64,000 nucleotides of DNA from NCBI GenBank assembly GCA_937988775.1, contig CALKHP010000030.1:62001-126000 (forward strand), in the 5' to 3' direction. This document shows, piece by piece, positions 1-8,413 of this stretch (positions are counted from its first letter, which is position 1; every line of letters starts with the position of its first letter). The position numbers were made by a program, and so were the translations under genes. Source of the stretch: an uncultured Alphaproteobacteria bacterium. Lineage in GTDB: Bacteria > Pseudomonadota > Alphaproteobacteria > Rhizobiales > Beijerinckiaceae. Under the pieces are notes generated by a model. The model searched no databases. It was not told where the DNA came from and saw only the letters and a program-made list of their open reading frames with translations.

Positions 1-8
1 CGGACGCC

Positions 9-1364
9 CTACCGCTTCCGGCCGTAGGGGTTGTCGCTGGTGCGCAGGCTGAGCCGGATCGGCACGCCCGGCAAATCGAAGCTCTCGCGAATGTTGTTGA
101 CCAGATAGCGCGTATAGGACGCCGGTAACTGGTTGAGCTGGTTGCCGAACAGCGCGAAATGCGGCGGCCGGGCCTTCGGCTGCGTCGCGTAGCGGATCTT
201 GATGCGGCGCCCCGAGACGGCCGGTGGCGGATGATTGGCAAGCACGCCTTCGAGCCAGCGGTTGAGCTGGCCGGTCGAGACGCGGCGGTTCCACACCTCC
301 TCGACCTGCAGCACGGCATGCATCAGGCGCTCGAGCCCCTGGCCGGTTTCGGCGGAGACCGCGATCACGGGTGCGCCCTTGAGCTGCGGCAACAGGCGGT
401 CGGCCTCCTCGCGCATGATCTTGAGCGGGTTGCCGTTCTGCTCGACCAAGTCCCACTTGTTGAGCGCGATGACCACGGCCCGGCCCTCGCGCTCGATCAG
501 GTCGGCGATCGCCAGGTCCTGCTTCTCGAACGGGATCGTCGCATCGAGCATCAGCACGACGATCTCCGCGAAACGCACCGCGCGCAAACCGTCGGCATTG
601 GCAAGCTTTTCCAGCTTGTCCTGCACGTTGGCGCGCTTGCGCAGGCCGGCCGTGTCGAAAATCTTCAGGGCGCGCTCGCCGAACTGCCAATCGATGCTGA
701 TCGAATCCCGCGTGATGCCGGCTTCCGGCCCGGTGAGCAGGCGATCTTCGCCGACCAGCCGGTTGATCAGCGTCGACTTGCCGGCATTCGGCCGCCCGAC
801 CACGGCAATGCGGAGCGGTTGCGCCTTGCGCGCGGCGGCGTCATCCGCCTCCTCGGTATCATCGAGCGGCGCCGGCGCGAAGGCGGCAAGCTGCTCGAAC
901 AGTTCCGAGAAACCGTCGCCATGTTCGGCCGAAAGCGGCACCGGATCGCCGAAGCCGAGATCGTAGGCCTCGTAAGCGCCGGCGAGGCCGCCACGCCCTT
1001 CGGACTTGTTGGCGATCAGCACCACCGGCTTGTCGGCGCGCCGCACGAGTTCGGCGAAATGGCGATCGGTCGGCGTCACGCCAGTGCGGGCATCCATCAT
1101 GAACAGCACGAGGTCGGCGTCGCGCACGGCGGCTTCCGTCTGGCGCTGCATGCGGCCGGTCAGGCTGTCGGCGGCGGCCTCCTCGAGCCCGGCGGTGTCG
1201 ATGATGCGGAAATCGAGATCGCCGAGATGGCCCTCGCCCTCGCGCCGGTCACGTGTCACGCCGGGCTGGTCGTCGACCAGCGCCAGCTTCTTGCCGACGA
1301 GCCGGTTGAAGAGGGTCGATTTGCCGACATTCGGCCGACCGACAATGGCGACCGTGAAGGTCAT
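9..1364 (-). CDS. der: GTPase Der (EngA), ribosome assembly
   Basis: Essential double-domain GTPase that acts in late assembly of the 50S ribosomal subunit in the cytoplasm. Two Walker A P-loops are visible: GRPNVGKST at residues 9-17 and GRPNAGKST near residue 190. Each is followed by a switch motif (DTAGLEEA, DTAGLRKR) and a guanine-specificity motif (ANKSE, NKWD). The C-terminal KH-like domain ends in a basic tail (NPYGRKR). At 451 aa the length is normal for the family, and the ATG start puts the first P-loop where expected. The stop is 8 bases from the left edge. It lies 12 bp downstream of the YfgM-like gene on the same strand and is probably cotranscribed with it. Confidence 0.98.
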   Translation of the reverse strand: MTFTVAIVGRPNVGKSTLFNRLVGKKLALVDDQPGVTRDRREGEGHLGDLDFRIIDTAGLEEAAADSLTGRMQRQTEAAVRDADLVLFMMDARTGVTPTDRHFAELVRRADKPVVLIANKSEGRGGLAGAYEAYDLGFGDPVPLSAEHGDGFSELFEQLAAFAPAPLDDTEEADDAAARKAQPLRIAVVGRPNAGKSTLINRLVGEDRLLTGPEAGITRDSISIDWQFGERALKIFDTAGLRKRANVQDKLEKLANADGLRAVRFAEIVVLMLDATIPFEKQDLAIADLIEREGRAVVIALNKWDLVEQNGNPLKIMREEADRLLPQLKGAPVIAVSAETGQGLERLMHAVLQVEEVWNRRVSTGQLNRWLEGVLANHPPPAVSGRRIKIRYATQPKARPPHFALFGNQLNQLPASYTRYLVNNIRESFDLPGVPIRLSLRTSDNPYGRKR

Positions 1365-1376
1365 GAAATGTCCCGT

Positions 1377-2036
1377 TCAGCTTTTGGGCACGGGTCCGCC
1401 GCGCACGAGTTCCAGCATGAGTTGCGCGCGCTGGCGCTGGCTGGGCGGCGCCTCGCGGTCAACCACGATCTGATCGAACCATTTGCCGGCGGATTCAAGT
1501 TCGCCGGTGCGATAGCTGACCAGGCCCATCAACTCGCGCGCCGAATTGCGCCAGGCGCCGCCGGCCGAAGCCAACCCCTCGACGCGCTTCGCCATATCCT
1601 GATAGCTCGCGCTATCGACCTCGAGCGTCGCCGCCCTGATCTGCGCCAGTTCACGCAGCACCTGCGACAGGCCGCTATCGCCGGCCAGCGCATCGAACGC
1701 CTTTACCGCGCCGGGCTTGTCGGTCTGCGCCAGATCGGCGGCCGCGCGGAAACTCGCCAGGATGCGATAGCCGCCGTGCCCGGAGGTCGCGAGCTTGCTG
1801 AACAGCGCGTCGGCTTCCTTGGCCTTGCCGGCCTTGGAGAGGCTGATCGCCTGCTCGAAGGACACGCCGTCGGCCTCGGCGGAACTTGCCTTCTGCCACA
1901 TGTAATAGCGCCAGCCACCGAATGCAGCGAGCGCCAGCACCACCAGCACGACGAGCAGCGTTCCGTGACGCTGCCACAGGCGCTCGAGCTTCTCGCGCCT
2001 GAGTTCCTCATCGATTTCACGGAACAGATCGCTCAT
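1377..2036 (-). CDS. YfgM-like membrane-anchored TPR protein
   Basis: The protein has 219 aa. A charged cytoplasmic N-terminus (about 25 residues) is followed by one transmembrane helix (about residues 27-45) and a helical TPR-like domain exported to the periplasm, the architecture of the TPR_21/YfgM family. In E. coli, YfgM is an accessory of the SecYEG translocon and periplasmic chaperone network. It sits directly upstream of der, as yfgM does in many proteobacteria, but the bamB gene usually found between them is absent here. The function is inferred from fold and context. The family is poorly conserved in sequence. Confidence 0.85.
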   Translation of the reverse strand: MSDLFREIDEELRREKLERLWQRHGTLLVVLVVLALAAFGGWRYYMWQKASSAEADGVSFEQAISLSKAGKAKEADALFSKLATSGHGGYRILASFRAAADLAQTDKPGAVKAFDALAGDSGLSQVLRELAQIRAATLEVDSASYQDMAKRVEGLASAGGAWRNSARELMGLVSYRTGELESAGKWFDQIVVDREAPPSQRQRAQLMLELVRGGPVPKS

Positions 2037-2171
2037 ACGTCACATCACTTTGGAAAACACTGGACACCGCCGGCCCGGCGCTATGTTGGCTACTGCCCTG
2101 CCGGCTAACACAACCGCGCCGGAAAGGCGAGGAGCCAGACCAGGAAATCGCCAGTTCATGACGTCGCTGAC

Positions 2172-2534
2172 TCATGCCTTGGCAAGGCGCGCCGCATAGA
2201 GCTCCGGCTTGAACCCGACGAGCAGCCCGCCCGCATCCTCCAGCACCGGGCGCTTGATCATCGACGGCTGCGCCAGCATCAGGCCGATGGCGCGAGCACG
2301 ATCCAGGCCCTGCCGCTCCGCCTCCGGCAGCTTGCGGAACGTCGTGCCGGCGCGGTTGAGCAACACCTCCCAGCCGACCTGGTCCACCCACACTTCAAGC
2401 CGCTCGCGCGCGATACCCGCCTGCTTGTAATCGTGGAAGCGGTAGGCAATGCCCTGCCCGTCCAGCCAATCACGCGCCTTCTTCATGGTGTCGCAATTCT
2501 TGATGCCGTAAATGACGATGCCGTCCTGCTCCAT
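2172..2534 (-). CDS. ArsC/Spx-family reductase (YffB-like)
   Basis: Small thioredoxin-fold protein of 120 aa. The N-terminal motif YGIKNCDTMKKA carries the single conserved cysteine (Cys14) that characterises the YffB/ArsC/Spx family, and the conserved RP of the arsenate-reductase fold appears in SMIKRPVLE. YffB-type members are thought to be glutathione-dependent thiol reductases, not dedicated arsenate reductases, and no ars genes are nearby. It starts 12 bp downstream of thpR on the same strand, so the two probably share a transcript and its LexA-type operator. Confidence 0.88.
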   Translation of the reverse strand: MEQDGIVIYGIKNCDTMKKARDWLDGQGIAYRFHDYKQAGIARERLEVWVDQVGWEVLLNRAGTTFRKLPEAERQGLDRARAIGLMLAQPSMIKRPVLEDAGGLLVGFKPELYAARLAKA

Positions 2535-2546
2535 TCCGCTCGCCTT

Positions 2547-3218
2547 TCATGTCTTGCTACCTCGTGTTGCCGGCCCCGCCAGCCTCACGTCAAGCCCATC
2601 CGTGCCGGCAGGCGCCAATGGCTCACGCAAGGCCCAGCGGCCAAGATGCCTGTGGCGGCTCTGCCCGAACAGACTATGCACCAACAGGAACTCCCGCGCC
2701 CGCCAGGCGATCGGGCTTTCGAGCGCGATATCCGGAATGGCGCGCCGATCGCGCAGCAGCGTCAGGTGCGGCGTGAAGCCGGCCGCCAGTCCGGACGGCA
2801 ACCCGGCGCATTTGAGGCCAAGGCCGATCTGGCGCGACAGGACATTGAACCCCTCTGCCCCTTCGCCGCAGCACAGGACGAGCGGCCGCCGCGTGCCGTT
2901 GCGAAAACTCACCAACCGATCGAGCACCACATCGAAAGCCGGCGCCGCAACGCCGGCGCCGACGGCGTTTGCCCGCGCCACCAAGCGCTGCGGCAAGCCG
3001 GCATGCCGGCCGAGAGCGTTCAGCGACACATGCAAGCGGTCGGGCGTATAGAGCCTGCCGACGAAGCCGTATTGCGCACGCCACGCCGCCGCCCGCTCGA
3101 CGATCAGCCGCGCCGTGCGCTCGTCGGGCAATACGGCAAAATACAGCGCGTCGCGCCGTTGTGCGTCCTCGGCGGCACCCGGCTGGAGCGCCATCGCCAA
3201 ATCCAGTTCGAGTTGCAT
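2547..3218 (-). CDS. thpR: RNA 2',3'-cyclic phosphodiesterase (2'-5' RNA ligase family)
   Basis: 2H phosphoesterase of about 223 aa. The two catalytic HxT/S motifs are present as LHVSLN and PHLTLL, about 130 residues apart, which places it in the LigT/ThpR family (hydrolysis of 2',3'-cyclic phosphate ends or 2'-5' ligation of RNA). The ATG at 3218 is preferred. A GTG at 3227 has better Shine-Dalgarno spacing to a GGAGG. Longer ATG starts at 3272 and 3284 would run through the LexA-type operator at 3254-3268 and are disfavoured. It heads a likely two-gene unit with the ArsC-like reductase. Cellular substrate is unknown. Confidence 0.88.
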   Translation of the reverse strand: MQLELDLAMALQPGAAEDAQRRDALYFAVLPDERTARLIVERAAAWRAQYGFVGRLYTPDRLHVSLNALGRHAGLPQRLVARANAVGAGVAAPAFDVVLDRLVSFRNGTRRPLVLCCGEGAEGFNVLSRQIGLGLKCAGLPSGLAAGFTPHLTLLRDRRAIPDIALESPIAWRAREFLLVHSLFGQSRHRHLGRWALREPLAPAGTDGLDVRLAGPATRGSKT

Positions 3219-3666
3219 CCCGACCACATCGCCATCGCCTCCCTGACCTGTCTGTTCTATATATGTTCTCATAAACGAATGCAAGCAGGCGACGCGCCTG
3301 AGGTCTCAAACGAAGCGCAACACCCGTTTAAGGTGTTGGCATGGCATGACATTATCGACGGCTTGACGCTGAGGCGCGATCCGCGATTGCCCGCCTATCG
3401 GGCGAAGGACATTGGCTGCGCCGGATCGCGGCGGCGCCTTCTCTAAAGCGCCTTTCGACCGGCCAATGACGGTAATGGAGTGGTTCAGCCCGATCGGAAC
3501 CGGCTCCAATTATGGGTGGGGCAAGTTCGCGGCAGGCGAACTTGCTCTAGCCGCGATGATCTTTCCGGGCCGATGGGCTCGACCTTCCCGCGCGTTGCGT
3601 GCAGACAACGATCGCGGCTTGCCCAGTATTGTGCAATGAGCATTCGGCGGCGACGGGAGAAAACGA
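3219..3666. other. 448-bp intergenic region, no recognisable gene
   Basis: This lies between the divergent thpR and MFS genes. Besides the LexA-type site at 3254-3268 no RNA gene, repeat or recognisable protein was found. Short open frames on both strands (about 60-75 codons) have no recognisable motif or good ribosome site. It may hold the MFS promoter or a decayed gene. Confidence 0.6.
3254..3268 (-). promoter_or_regulatory. LexA-type SOS operator upstream of thpR
   Basis: An exact GTTC-N7-GTTC direct repeat, GTTC at 3254-3257 and 3265-3268 with TATATAT between (GAAC-N7-GAAC on the coding strand). This is the alphaproteobacterial LexA consensus. It overlaps a TATATA stretch that could be the -10 element and lies about 27-36 bp upstream of the thpR start, where a repressor would block transcription. 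The match is seen directly; LexA control is inferred. Confidence 0.6.
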
Positions 3667-4875
3667 TTGATATTGCCGATCTGGGCGCGCGCCCTCAGCG
3701 CGACCCTTCTCGTCCAGACGATGAGTTCTTTCGCCGCCGCCGCCCTGCCACTTCTCGGCCCCGTCCTGACGCAACGCTGGAGCATGGCGCCTGAAGGCAT
3801 CGGCTATGTCTCGGCCGTCCTGGCCATCGGCATCTGCTGGTATCTGGCTTGCGGGGGACCGATGCTGCGCCATGTCGGGCCGGTTCGCTCCTTGCAGCTG
3901 GGCCTGGCCATCGTCGCGATAGGGTTGCTGCTGCTGGCGATGCCGTTCCAGATGGCGGGGTTGACGGGGGCGCTGATGATCGGCCTTGGCCTTGGCCCCA
4001 ATACGCCGGCCGGCAGCCAGATATTGATGCTCACCGCGCCGGCCCCGCACCGCAGCCTGATCTTTTCGATCAAGCAAGCCGGAGTGCCCCTTGGCGGCGC
4101 GATCGCCGGCATCCTGGTGGCCGATATGGTGCTCGGTTTCGGATTTTTCGGCGCCATCGCGACCATGGCGGCCGCGATGCTGGTCAGCGCCCTGCTCGTG
4201 CAGCCGTTTCAGAAGCAACTGGATGCCGACAGATCGCTTGATCGGCGCTGGCCCCGGATGTTCGTGTCCCTGTCCAGCTTTGCGTGGTCGATCCGCATTC
4301 TCGGGCGGCACCGGCATTTGCCGATGCTAACCGCGATCGGTGTGTCATTCTCGACCGTTCAATCCTGCGTGACTGCATTTACCGCGACATATCTTGTCAC
4401 CCAGCACGGCAAGACTCTGGCCGAGGCCGGCCTGCTCATGGCCGCGCTGCTCGCGACCAGCACGCTTGCCCGCGTGGCGTTTGGCTGGCTGGCCGATCGC
4501 CTGGACCGTGGATTGTTGCTGCTCGCCGTTTTGGCGATCTGCACCAGCGCGACCGTCGTCGCCATGGTGACGGTCGGTCTTGCGGAGCCGTGGCTTGCCT
4601 ATGCCTGCATGGTTGCCGTGGGCGCCACCTCGCTCGGCTGGAACGGCGTGCATATGGCCGAACTCGCACGTATCGCGCCGATGGACCATATTGGCGAGGT
4701 CACCTCGGCCGCCAGTCTTTGCGGCTTCATCGGCGCCGTCGGCGGGCCCGTGGTCTTCGCCGCCGCCGTGAGCGTGACAGGCAGCTTCGAGTGGGCCTTC
4801 GTGCTTTTCGCGGCCCAGCTTGCCTTGTTCGGGGCCTTCACATTGTGGCGCGAACTGACGCTGCCGCGGGGTTGA
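3667..4875 (+). CDS. MFS transporter
   Basis: Hydrophobic protein of 402 aa with about 12 predicted transmembrane helices and a central basic loop (around residues 185-205), typical of major facilitator superfamily carriers. The inter-helix motif GWLADRLDRG near residue 278 matches the MFS signature. A TTG start is chosen because GGGAG lies 7 bases upstream and the first helix begins immediately; an ATG 18 codons in would clip that helix. Likely an inner-membrane efflux or organic-anion carrier. The substrate is not deducible and no neighbouring regulator or enzyme gives a hint. Confidence 0.85.
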   Translation: MILPIWARALSATLLVQTMSSFAAAALPLLGPVLTQRWSMAPEGIGYVSAVLAIGICWYLACGGPMLRHVGPVRSLQLGLAIVAIGLLLLAMPFQMAGLTGALMIGLGLGPNTPAGSQILMLTAPAPHRSLIFSIKQAGVPLGGAIAGILVADMVLGFGFFGAIATMAAAMLVSALLVQPFQKQLDADRSLDRRWPRMFVSLSSFAWSIRILGRHRHLPMLTAIGVSFSTVQSCVTAFTATYLVTQHGKTLAEAGLLMAALLATSTLARVAFGWLADRLDRGLLLLAVLAICTSATVVAMVTVGLAEPWLAYACMVAVGATSLGWNGVHMAELARIAPMDHIGEVTSAASLCGFIGAVGGPVVFAAAVSVTGSFEWAFVLFAAQLALFGAFTLWRELTLPRG

Positions 4876-4999
4876 GGCAAGGTCAGACCGCAGCCCAGCC
4901 CCATCTCACCCTTGGCAGACAGCTTGTTGATCTCGCGGCCAACACCCGCATGACGCAAGCGTAGCGCGAGCCGTTATGGGCGATTACGCAAAGGAAAAA

Positions 5000-5091
5000 T
5001 GGCGGAGACGGAGGGATTCGAACCCTCGAAGCCCCTTTCAGGGCTTGCTCATTTAGCAAACGAGTGCCTTCAGCCTCTCGGCCACGTCTCC
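5000..5091 (-). tRNA. tRNA-Ser (GCT anticodon)
   Basis: On the minus strand a 92-nt cloverleaf with acceptor stem GGAGACG/CGTCTCC, a long variable arm typical of class II serine tRNAs, T-arm GGTTCGAATCC and encoded CCA. The anticodon loop TTTGCTAAA gives GCT, which reads AGC/AGU serine codons. Confidence 0.97.
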
Positions 5092-5174
5092 GGCTGGCGC
5101 TGTATGCCCGACAATGCAGCGACTTGCAAGGAAGCGCCGCCGGTACTCCCGCGAAAAACCCGCGACCCCGCGCC

Positions 5175-5414
5175 TCAGTGAAGCCGGAGCCACTCCCGCG
5201 CGGCACGCTGGGCGCAGGCGATCTGCTCGCCGGCCATTTCGGCCGAAATTTCCGCGCGCATCCGTGCTGCCTCGCCATCGCCGCGCACGGCCGCGATGTT
5301 GAACCACTTATGCGCGCTGACGAGATCCGCCGGCACGGCGCGCCCGCTGGCGAACATCATGCCCAGTTCGAAATAGCGGCCGTTTCCCTCCGCCTCTGCG
5401 ATCATCCGTTCCAT
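5175..5414 (-). CDS. Short Sel1-repeat protein
   Basis: A protein of 79 aa containing one recognisable Sel1-like repeat (FELGMMFASGR...AHKWFNIAA). Such solenoid units mediate protein-protein contacts, and short single-repeat proteins of this type are frequent in Hyphomicrobiales. The ATG at 5414 is chosen because AGGAG lies 6 bases upstream; an ATG five codons earlier lacks this. No signal peptide. Function unknown. Confidence 0.75.
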   Translation of the reverse strand: MERMIAEAEGNGRYFELGMMFASGRAVPADLVSAHKWFNIAAVRGDGEAARMRAEISAEMAGEQIACAQRAAREWLRLH

Positions 5415-5661
5415 GTTCCGCTCCTGCACGATCCTCGGGAGGGTTGGCCCCTCCTCGGTTGATGGCCTGATCTTGCGCGCAGTTTTTCAAGAGGGCGTTA
5501 AGCAGGACGCTTAATGATGAGTTGCGGCAATTTTAGAAGATCACATGTGAACCAACGCCTCGCGCGCCGCGCACAGACCTGGATTTGGCCATGGGGCGCA
5601 TGCTGACGAAACCTTGCCGCACGAATCGCGTTAAGGTCGGACACGATCCATGGAGGCCGAC

Positions 5662-6039
5662 ATGAAGCTCATCGCCGCAGCCATGAGCGCGCTAGCCGCT
5701 GGTGCGATCTCCATAAGCCCCGTCGCGGCCCAGGATGCCTCGGGCACTTGGTTGCGCGACAACGGCAGTTCCAAGGTCAAGATCGGCAAATGCGGCGAGG
5801 CGCTGTGTGGCCGCATCGTCTGGGTCAGGGACAGCACACACAGCGACAGCACCGGCGAGCGCGTCTTCTACGACATGAAGCCAAGCGGGCCGGGCGAATG
5901 GCACGGCTCCGCCTTCAACCCGGAGGACGGCAGGACCTATAGCGGCAAGATGGTGCTCTCCGGCAACCGCCTGACGACCAGCGGCTGCGTGCTGGGCGGC
6001 CTGATCTGCAAGTCCGTCAAGTGGAGCCGCAGCGACTGA
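5662..6039 (+). CDS. DUF2147 secreted protein
   Basis: A protein of 125 aa. It has a signal peptide (MKLIAAAMSALAAGAIS...VAAQ) followed by a DUF2147 domain with the family hallmarks: SGTWLRDNG at the mature N-terminus, the KIGKCGEALCGRIVW segment, and a C-terminal paired-Cys segment (SGCVLGGLICKS). The ATG at 5662 is preceded by GGAGG. Members are periplasmic or surface proteins of unknown role. It converges on the GST gene with 11 bp between the stops. Confidence 0.88.
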   Translation: MKLIAAAMSALAAGAISISPVAAQDASGTWLRDNGSSKVKIGKCGEALCGRIVWVRDSTHSDSTGERVFYDMKPSGPGEWHGSAFNPEDGRTYSGKMVLSGNRLTTSGCVLGGLICKSVKWSRSD

Positions 6040-6050
6040 GGCTTCGCCCC

Positions 6051-6749
6051 TCAGGCAGGCGCATTGCCGAACAGTAGTTGCTGCACCTTCGGGTCGTGCG
6101 CGTTGAGGGTGCCCCGATCCTCCTTGTTGACCGCGAGGCCACGCTGCACGGCCGGGCGCGCCGTCACCGCCTCGAACCAGCGCTTGAGATGCGGAAAATC
6201 GTCGAGGACCTGGCCCTGCTTCTCCCACGGCTTGATCCAGCCGATGCAGGCCATGTCGGCAATCGAATAGTCTCCGGCAAGGTAAGCGCGGTCGGCGAGG
6301 CGCTTGTCCATGACGCCGTAGAGGCGTTTGGTCTCGTTCGTGTAGCGGTTGATGGCGTAATCGATCTTTTCCGGCGCATAGCCTCGGAAATGGTGGGTCT
6401 GGCCGGCCATCGGCCCGAGACCGCCGACCTGCCAGAACAGCCATTGCTCGACCTCGACGCGCTGGCGCTCATCGGCCGGATAGAAGCGGCCGGTCTTGCG
6501 GCCGAGATATTGCAGGATCGCGCCCGATTCGAACACCGAGATCGGCTTGCCGTCCAGCCCCTCGGGATCGACGATGGCGGGCATGCGGTTATTCGGCGAA
6601 ATGGCGAGAAAGTCCGGCTTGAACTGGTCGCCCTGCGAGATATTGACCGGAATGACGCGATAAGGCAGGCCGCATTCCTCGAGCATGATGGAAATCTTCC
6701 AGCCATTTGGGGTCGGCCAGTAATAGAGATCGATCGGCTTGCCTGGCAT
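6051..6749 (-). CDS. Glutathione S-transferase family (YfcG/YghU-like)
   Basis: A protein of 232 aa. The N-terminal thioredoxin-like domain (DLYYWPTPNGWKISIMLEE) has Asn in the TPNGWK motif, and the SPNNRMPAIVD and FESGAILQYL segments form the glutathione site. An all-helical C-terminal domain follows. The TPNGxK signature is that of the Nu-class YfcG/YghU disulfide-bond oxidoreductases, which bind two GSH molecules and reduce disulfides. The start at 6749 is supported by AAGGAA upstream; longer in-frame ATGs are not. Cytoplasmic. Confidence 0.92.
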   Translation of the reverse strand: MPGKPIDLYYWPTPNGWKISIMLEECGLPYRVIPVNISQGDQFKPDFLAISPNNRMPAIVDPEGLDGKPISVFESGAILQYLGRKTGRFYPADERQRVEVEQWLFWQVGGLGPMAGQTHHFRGYAPEKIDYAINRYTNETKRLYGVMDKRLADRAYLAGDYSIADMACIGWIKPWEKQGQVLDDFPHLKRWFEAVTARPAVQRGLAVNKEDRGTLNAHDPKVQQLLFGNAPA

Positions 6750-6939
6750 CGTGCATTCCTTTCGTGCAATGAGCGCTACCATGCCCGTGCATCGTGGCTT
6801 GTGCCGGTGCGTCATCGCACGCGTGGCGCGCCCGCGTGTTCGCGGTGGCTTCACGCCGATTTCAACCGCACCATTGGCGACAAAAGCCGGCTTGGCCTTA
6901 TAATCACGGCGGCGGGGCGGCGGTTACGGGAGATTCGCA

Positions 6940-7272
6940 ATGAAGGCGATGCTGTTTGCGGTGGCACTGATGGCAAGCGGCATTGCCGGCGCCGCAGCGC
7001 AGACCACGGGCACGGCCGGCCATCGCCAGCCGCAGGCGCACCCTGCCCCGGCTGCGTCGGCGCCAGCCGCCAAGGCCCACCCCGCGCAGAAGCGGCATCT
7101 GTCGCGCTGGCAGCGGCGCGCCGAATGCCTGCGGCGCTACCGCGAGAGCCGCCCCAAATTCAATCTCAGAAAGCGCAAATGGCCGGCGTTCTATGCCAAG
7201 TGCAATGCCAGACTGCGGCGCGATTCCGATACGCGGCGCGACGGCACGACCCCGGCGGTCAGGAAGAAATAA
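6940..7272 (+). CDS. Small, very basic secreted protein of unknown function
   Basis: A protein of 110 aa. A clear signal peptide (MKAMLFAVALMASGIAGAAAQ) is followed by an Ala/Pro/His-rich linker and a strongly basic C-terminal half rich in Arg/Lys with two cysteines (AECLRRY, YAKCNARL). The spacing is reminiscent of small periplasmic proteins with paired Cys-containing helices, but I recognise no family. Preceded by GGGAG at normal spacing. It converges on a GNAT gene with only 4 bp between stops. Confidence 0.7.
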   Translation: MKAMLFAVALMASGIAGAAAQTTGTAGHRQPQAHPAPAASAPAAKAHPAQKRHLSRWQRRAECLRRYRESRPKFNLRKRKWPAFYAKCNARLRRDSDTRRDGTTPAVRKK

Positions 7273-7276
7273 CGCC

Positions 7277-7750
7277 TCAGCGCGCCAGGCGCTTCTTGAA
7301 GGCGACGCTGGTTTTTGCGTAGCCGTGCTGCTCGTAGAAGCGGTGGGCGTTGACGCGCCTGGCGTCGGAGGACAGCGTGATCAACGTTGCTCCGCGCGCG
7401 CGAGCGCGCTCTTCGGCCACGGCCAGCATCGCGGCGCCGACGCCCTGCCCGCGCGCCGCGGCGGAGACGAAGACCGATTCGAGGATGCAGCGCAGCCCGC
7501 CATGCCCGCCAATATGCGGAGAGAACAGCACCTGAATGGTGCCGACGACCGCGCCTTCGTGGCGGGCAACGTATAATTCGACCGCCGGGCTGGCGGCGAT
7601 GGCATGGAAACCGCGCTCGTAAGCCGGGCGGTTTTCCTCGCTCCAGGCATCACCGGCGCCGCCAACCTCATCGTCGCCATAGACCGCGACGATACCGGGC
7701 AGATCATCGATCGTGGCGCGCGCGACGACCAGACTTGCGATTGCTGTCAT
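7277..7750 (-). CDS. GNAT-family N-acetyltransferase
   Basis: A single GNAT domain of 157 aa. The acetyl-CoA binding motif A is seen as ESVFVSAAARGQGVGAAML (R/Q-x-x-G-x-G/A). The C-terminal part has the usual NAHRFYEQHGY, where the Tyr often acts as general acid. The acceptor substrate cannot be predicted. It is divergent from dedA. Confidence 0.9.
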   Translation of the reverse strand: MTAIASLVVARATIDDLPGIVAVYGDDEVGGAGDAWSEENRPAYERGFHAIAASPAVELYVARHEGAVVGTIQVLFSPHIGGHGGLRCILESVFVSAAARGQGVGAAMLAVAEERARARGATLITLSSDARRVNAHRFYEQHGYAKTSVAFKKRLAR

Positions 7751-7849
7751 GATGGCTGGGTCCGATTGGCTGGCACGAACCAGGGAAATAGTGCATGAGG
7801 CGGCGCGCGAAAACGAAATTCACGAGTTTTGCCTGATGATATACGCGAC

Positions 7850-8410
7850 ATGACCATCGCCTCACTCGTCGATGCAGCGATTGCCTTCTCGCGCGACCAT
7901 CAGGCCTGGGTGCCGGCGCTGGTTTTCGTGCTGGGACTGCTTGAATCGCTGGCCTTTCTGTCGATCGTCGTGCCGTCCAGCGTCATCCTGCTGTCGATCG
8001 CCAGCCTGTTCGGCGCGGCTGGCCTGCGCTTCGAGCCGCTGGTGATCGCCGGCGGACTCGGCGCCTCGCTCGGCTATGCGATCTCCTATTGGCTCGGCCT
8101 GTATTTCCAGGCCGACATCCTGAGAATCTGGCCGTTCTCACGCCACCCGGCCATGGTCGAGCGCGCCGAACGCTTCTTCCGGCGCTTCGGTGTGCTGAGC
8201 GTGTTCCTCGGGCATTTCTTCGGGCCGGTGCGCGCGGTCATCCCGGTGCTGGCCGGCATCGCCAACATGCGCGCCGTGCCGTTCCAGATCGCCAACGTGC
8301 CCTCCGGCTTCCTGTGGGCCGTGCTGGTGATGGGGCCGGGCTATTTCGCGACCTCGTCCTCGACGCTGGCGCCGTTCTGGAACACGCTGCGCAGCTGGAT
8401 CGGCGGTTGA
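7850..8410 (+). CDS. DedA family membrane protein
   Basis: A membrane protein of 186 aa with the DedA/SNARE-associated (VTT) topology: an N-terminal re-entrant region and four to five transmembrane segments. The family motif FFRRFGVLSVFLGHFFGPVR around residues 110-130 contains the conserved basic residues needed for function. DedA proteins act in envelope homeostasis, and several flip undecaprenyl phosphate or phospholipid. The ATG at 7850 is preferred over a TTG seven codons upstream. Stops of this gene and the convergent GNAT are 3 bp apart. Confidence 0.9.
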   Translation: MTIASLVDAAIAFSRDHQAWVPALVFVLGLLESLAFLSIVVPSSVILLSIASLFGAAGLRFEPLVIAGGLGASLGYAISYWLGLYFQADILRIWPFSRHPAMVERAERFFRRFGVLSVFLGHFFGPVRAVIPVLAGIANMRAVPFQIANVPSGFLWAVLVMGPGYFATSSSTLAPFWNTLRSWIGG

Positions 8411-8413
8411 AGC

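Noticed and set aside
3306..3509. 67-codon minus-strand ORF in the thpR-MFS spacer
   Set aside because: No ribosome site, no recognisable motif, and neighbouring frames are equally open.
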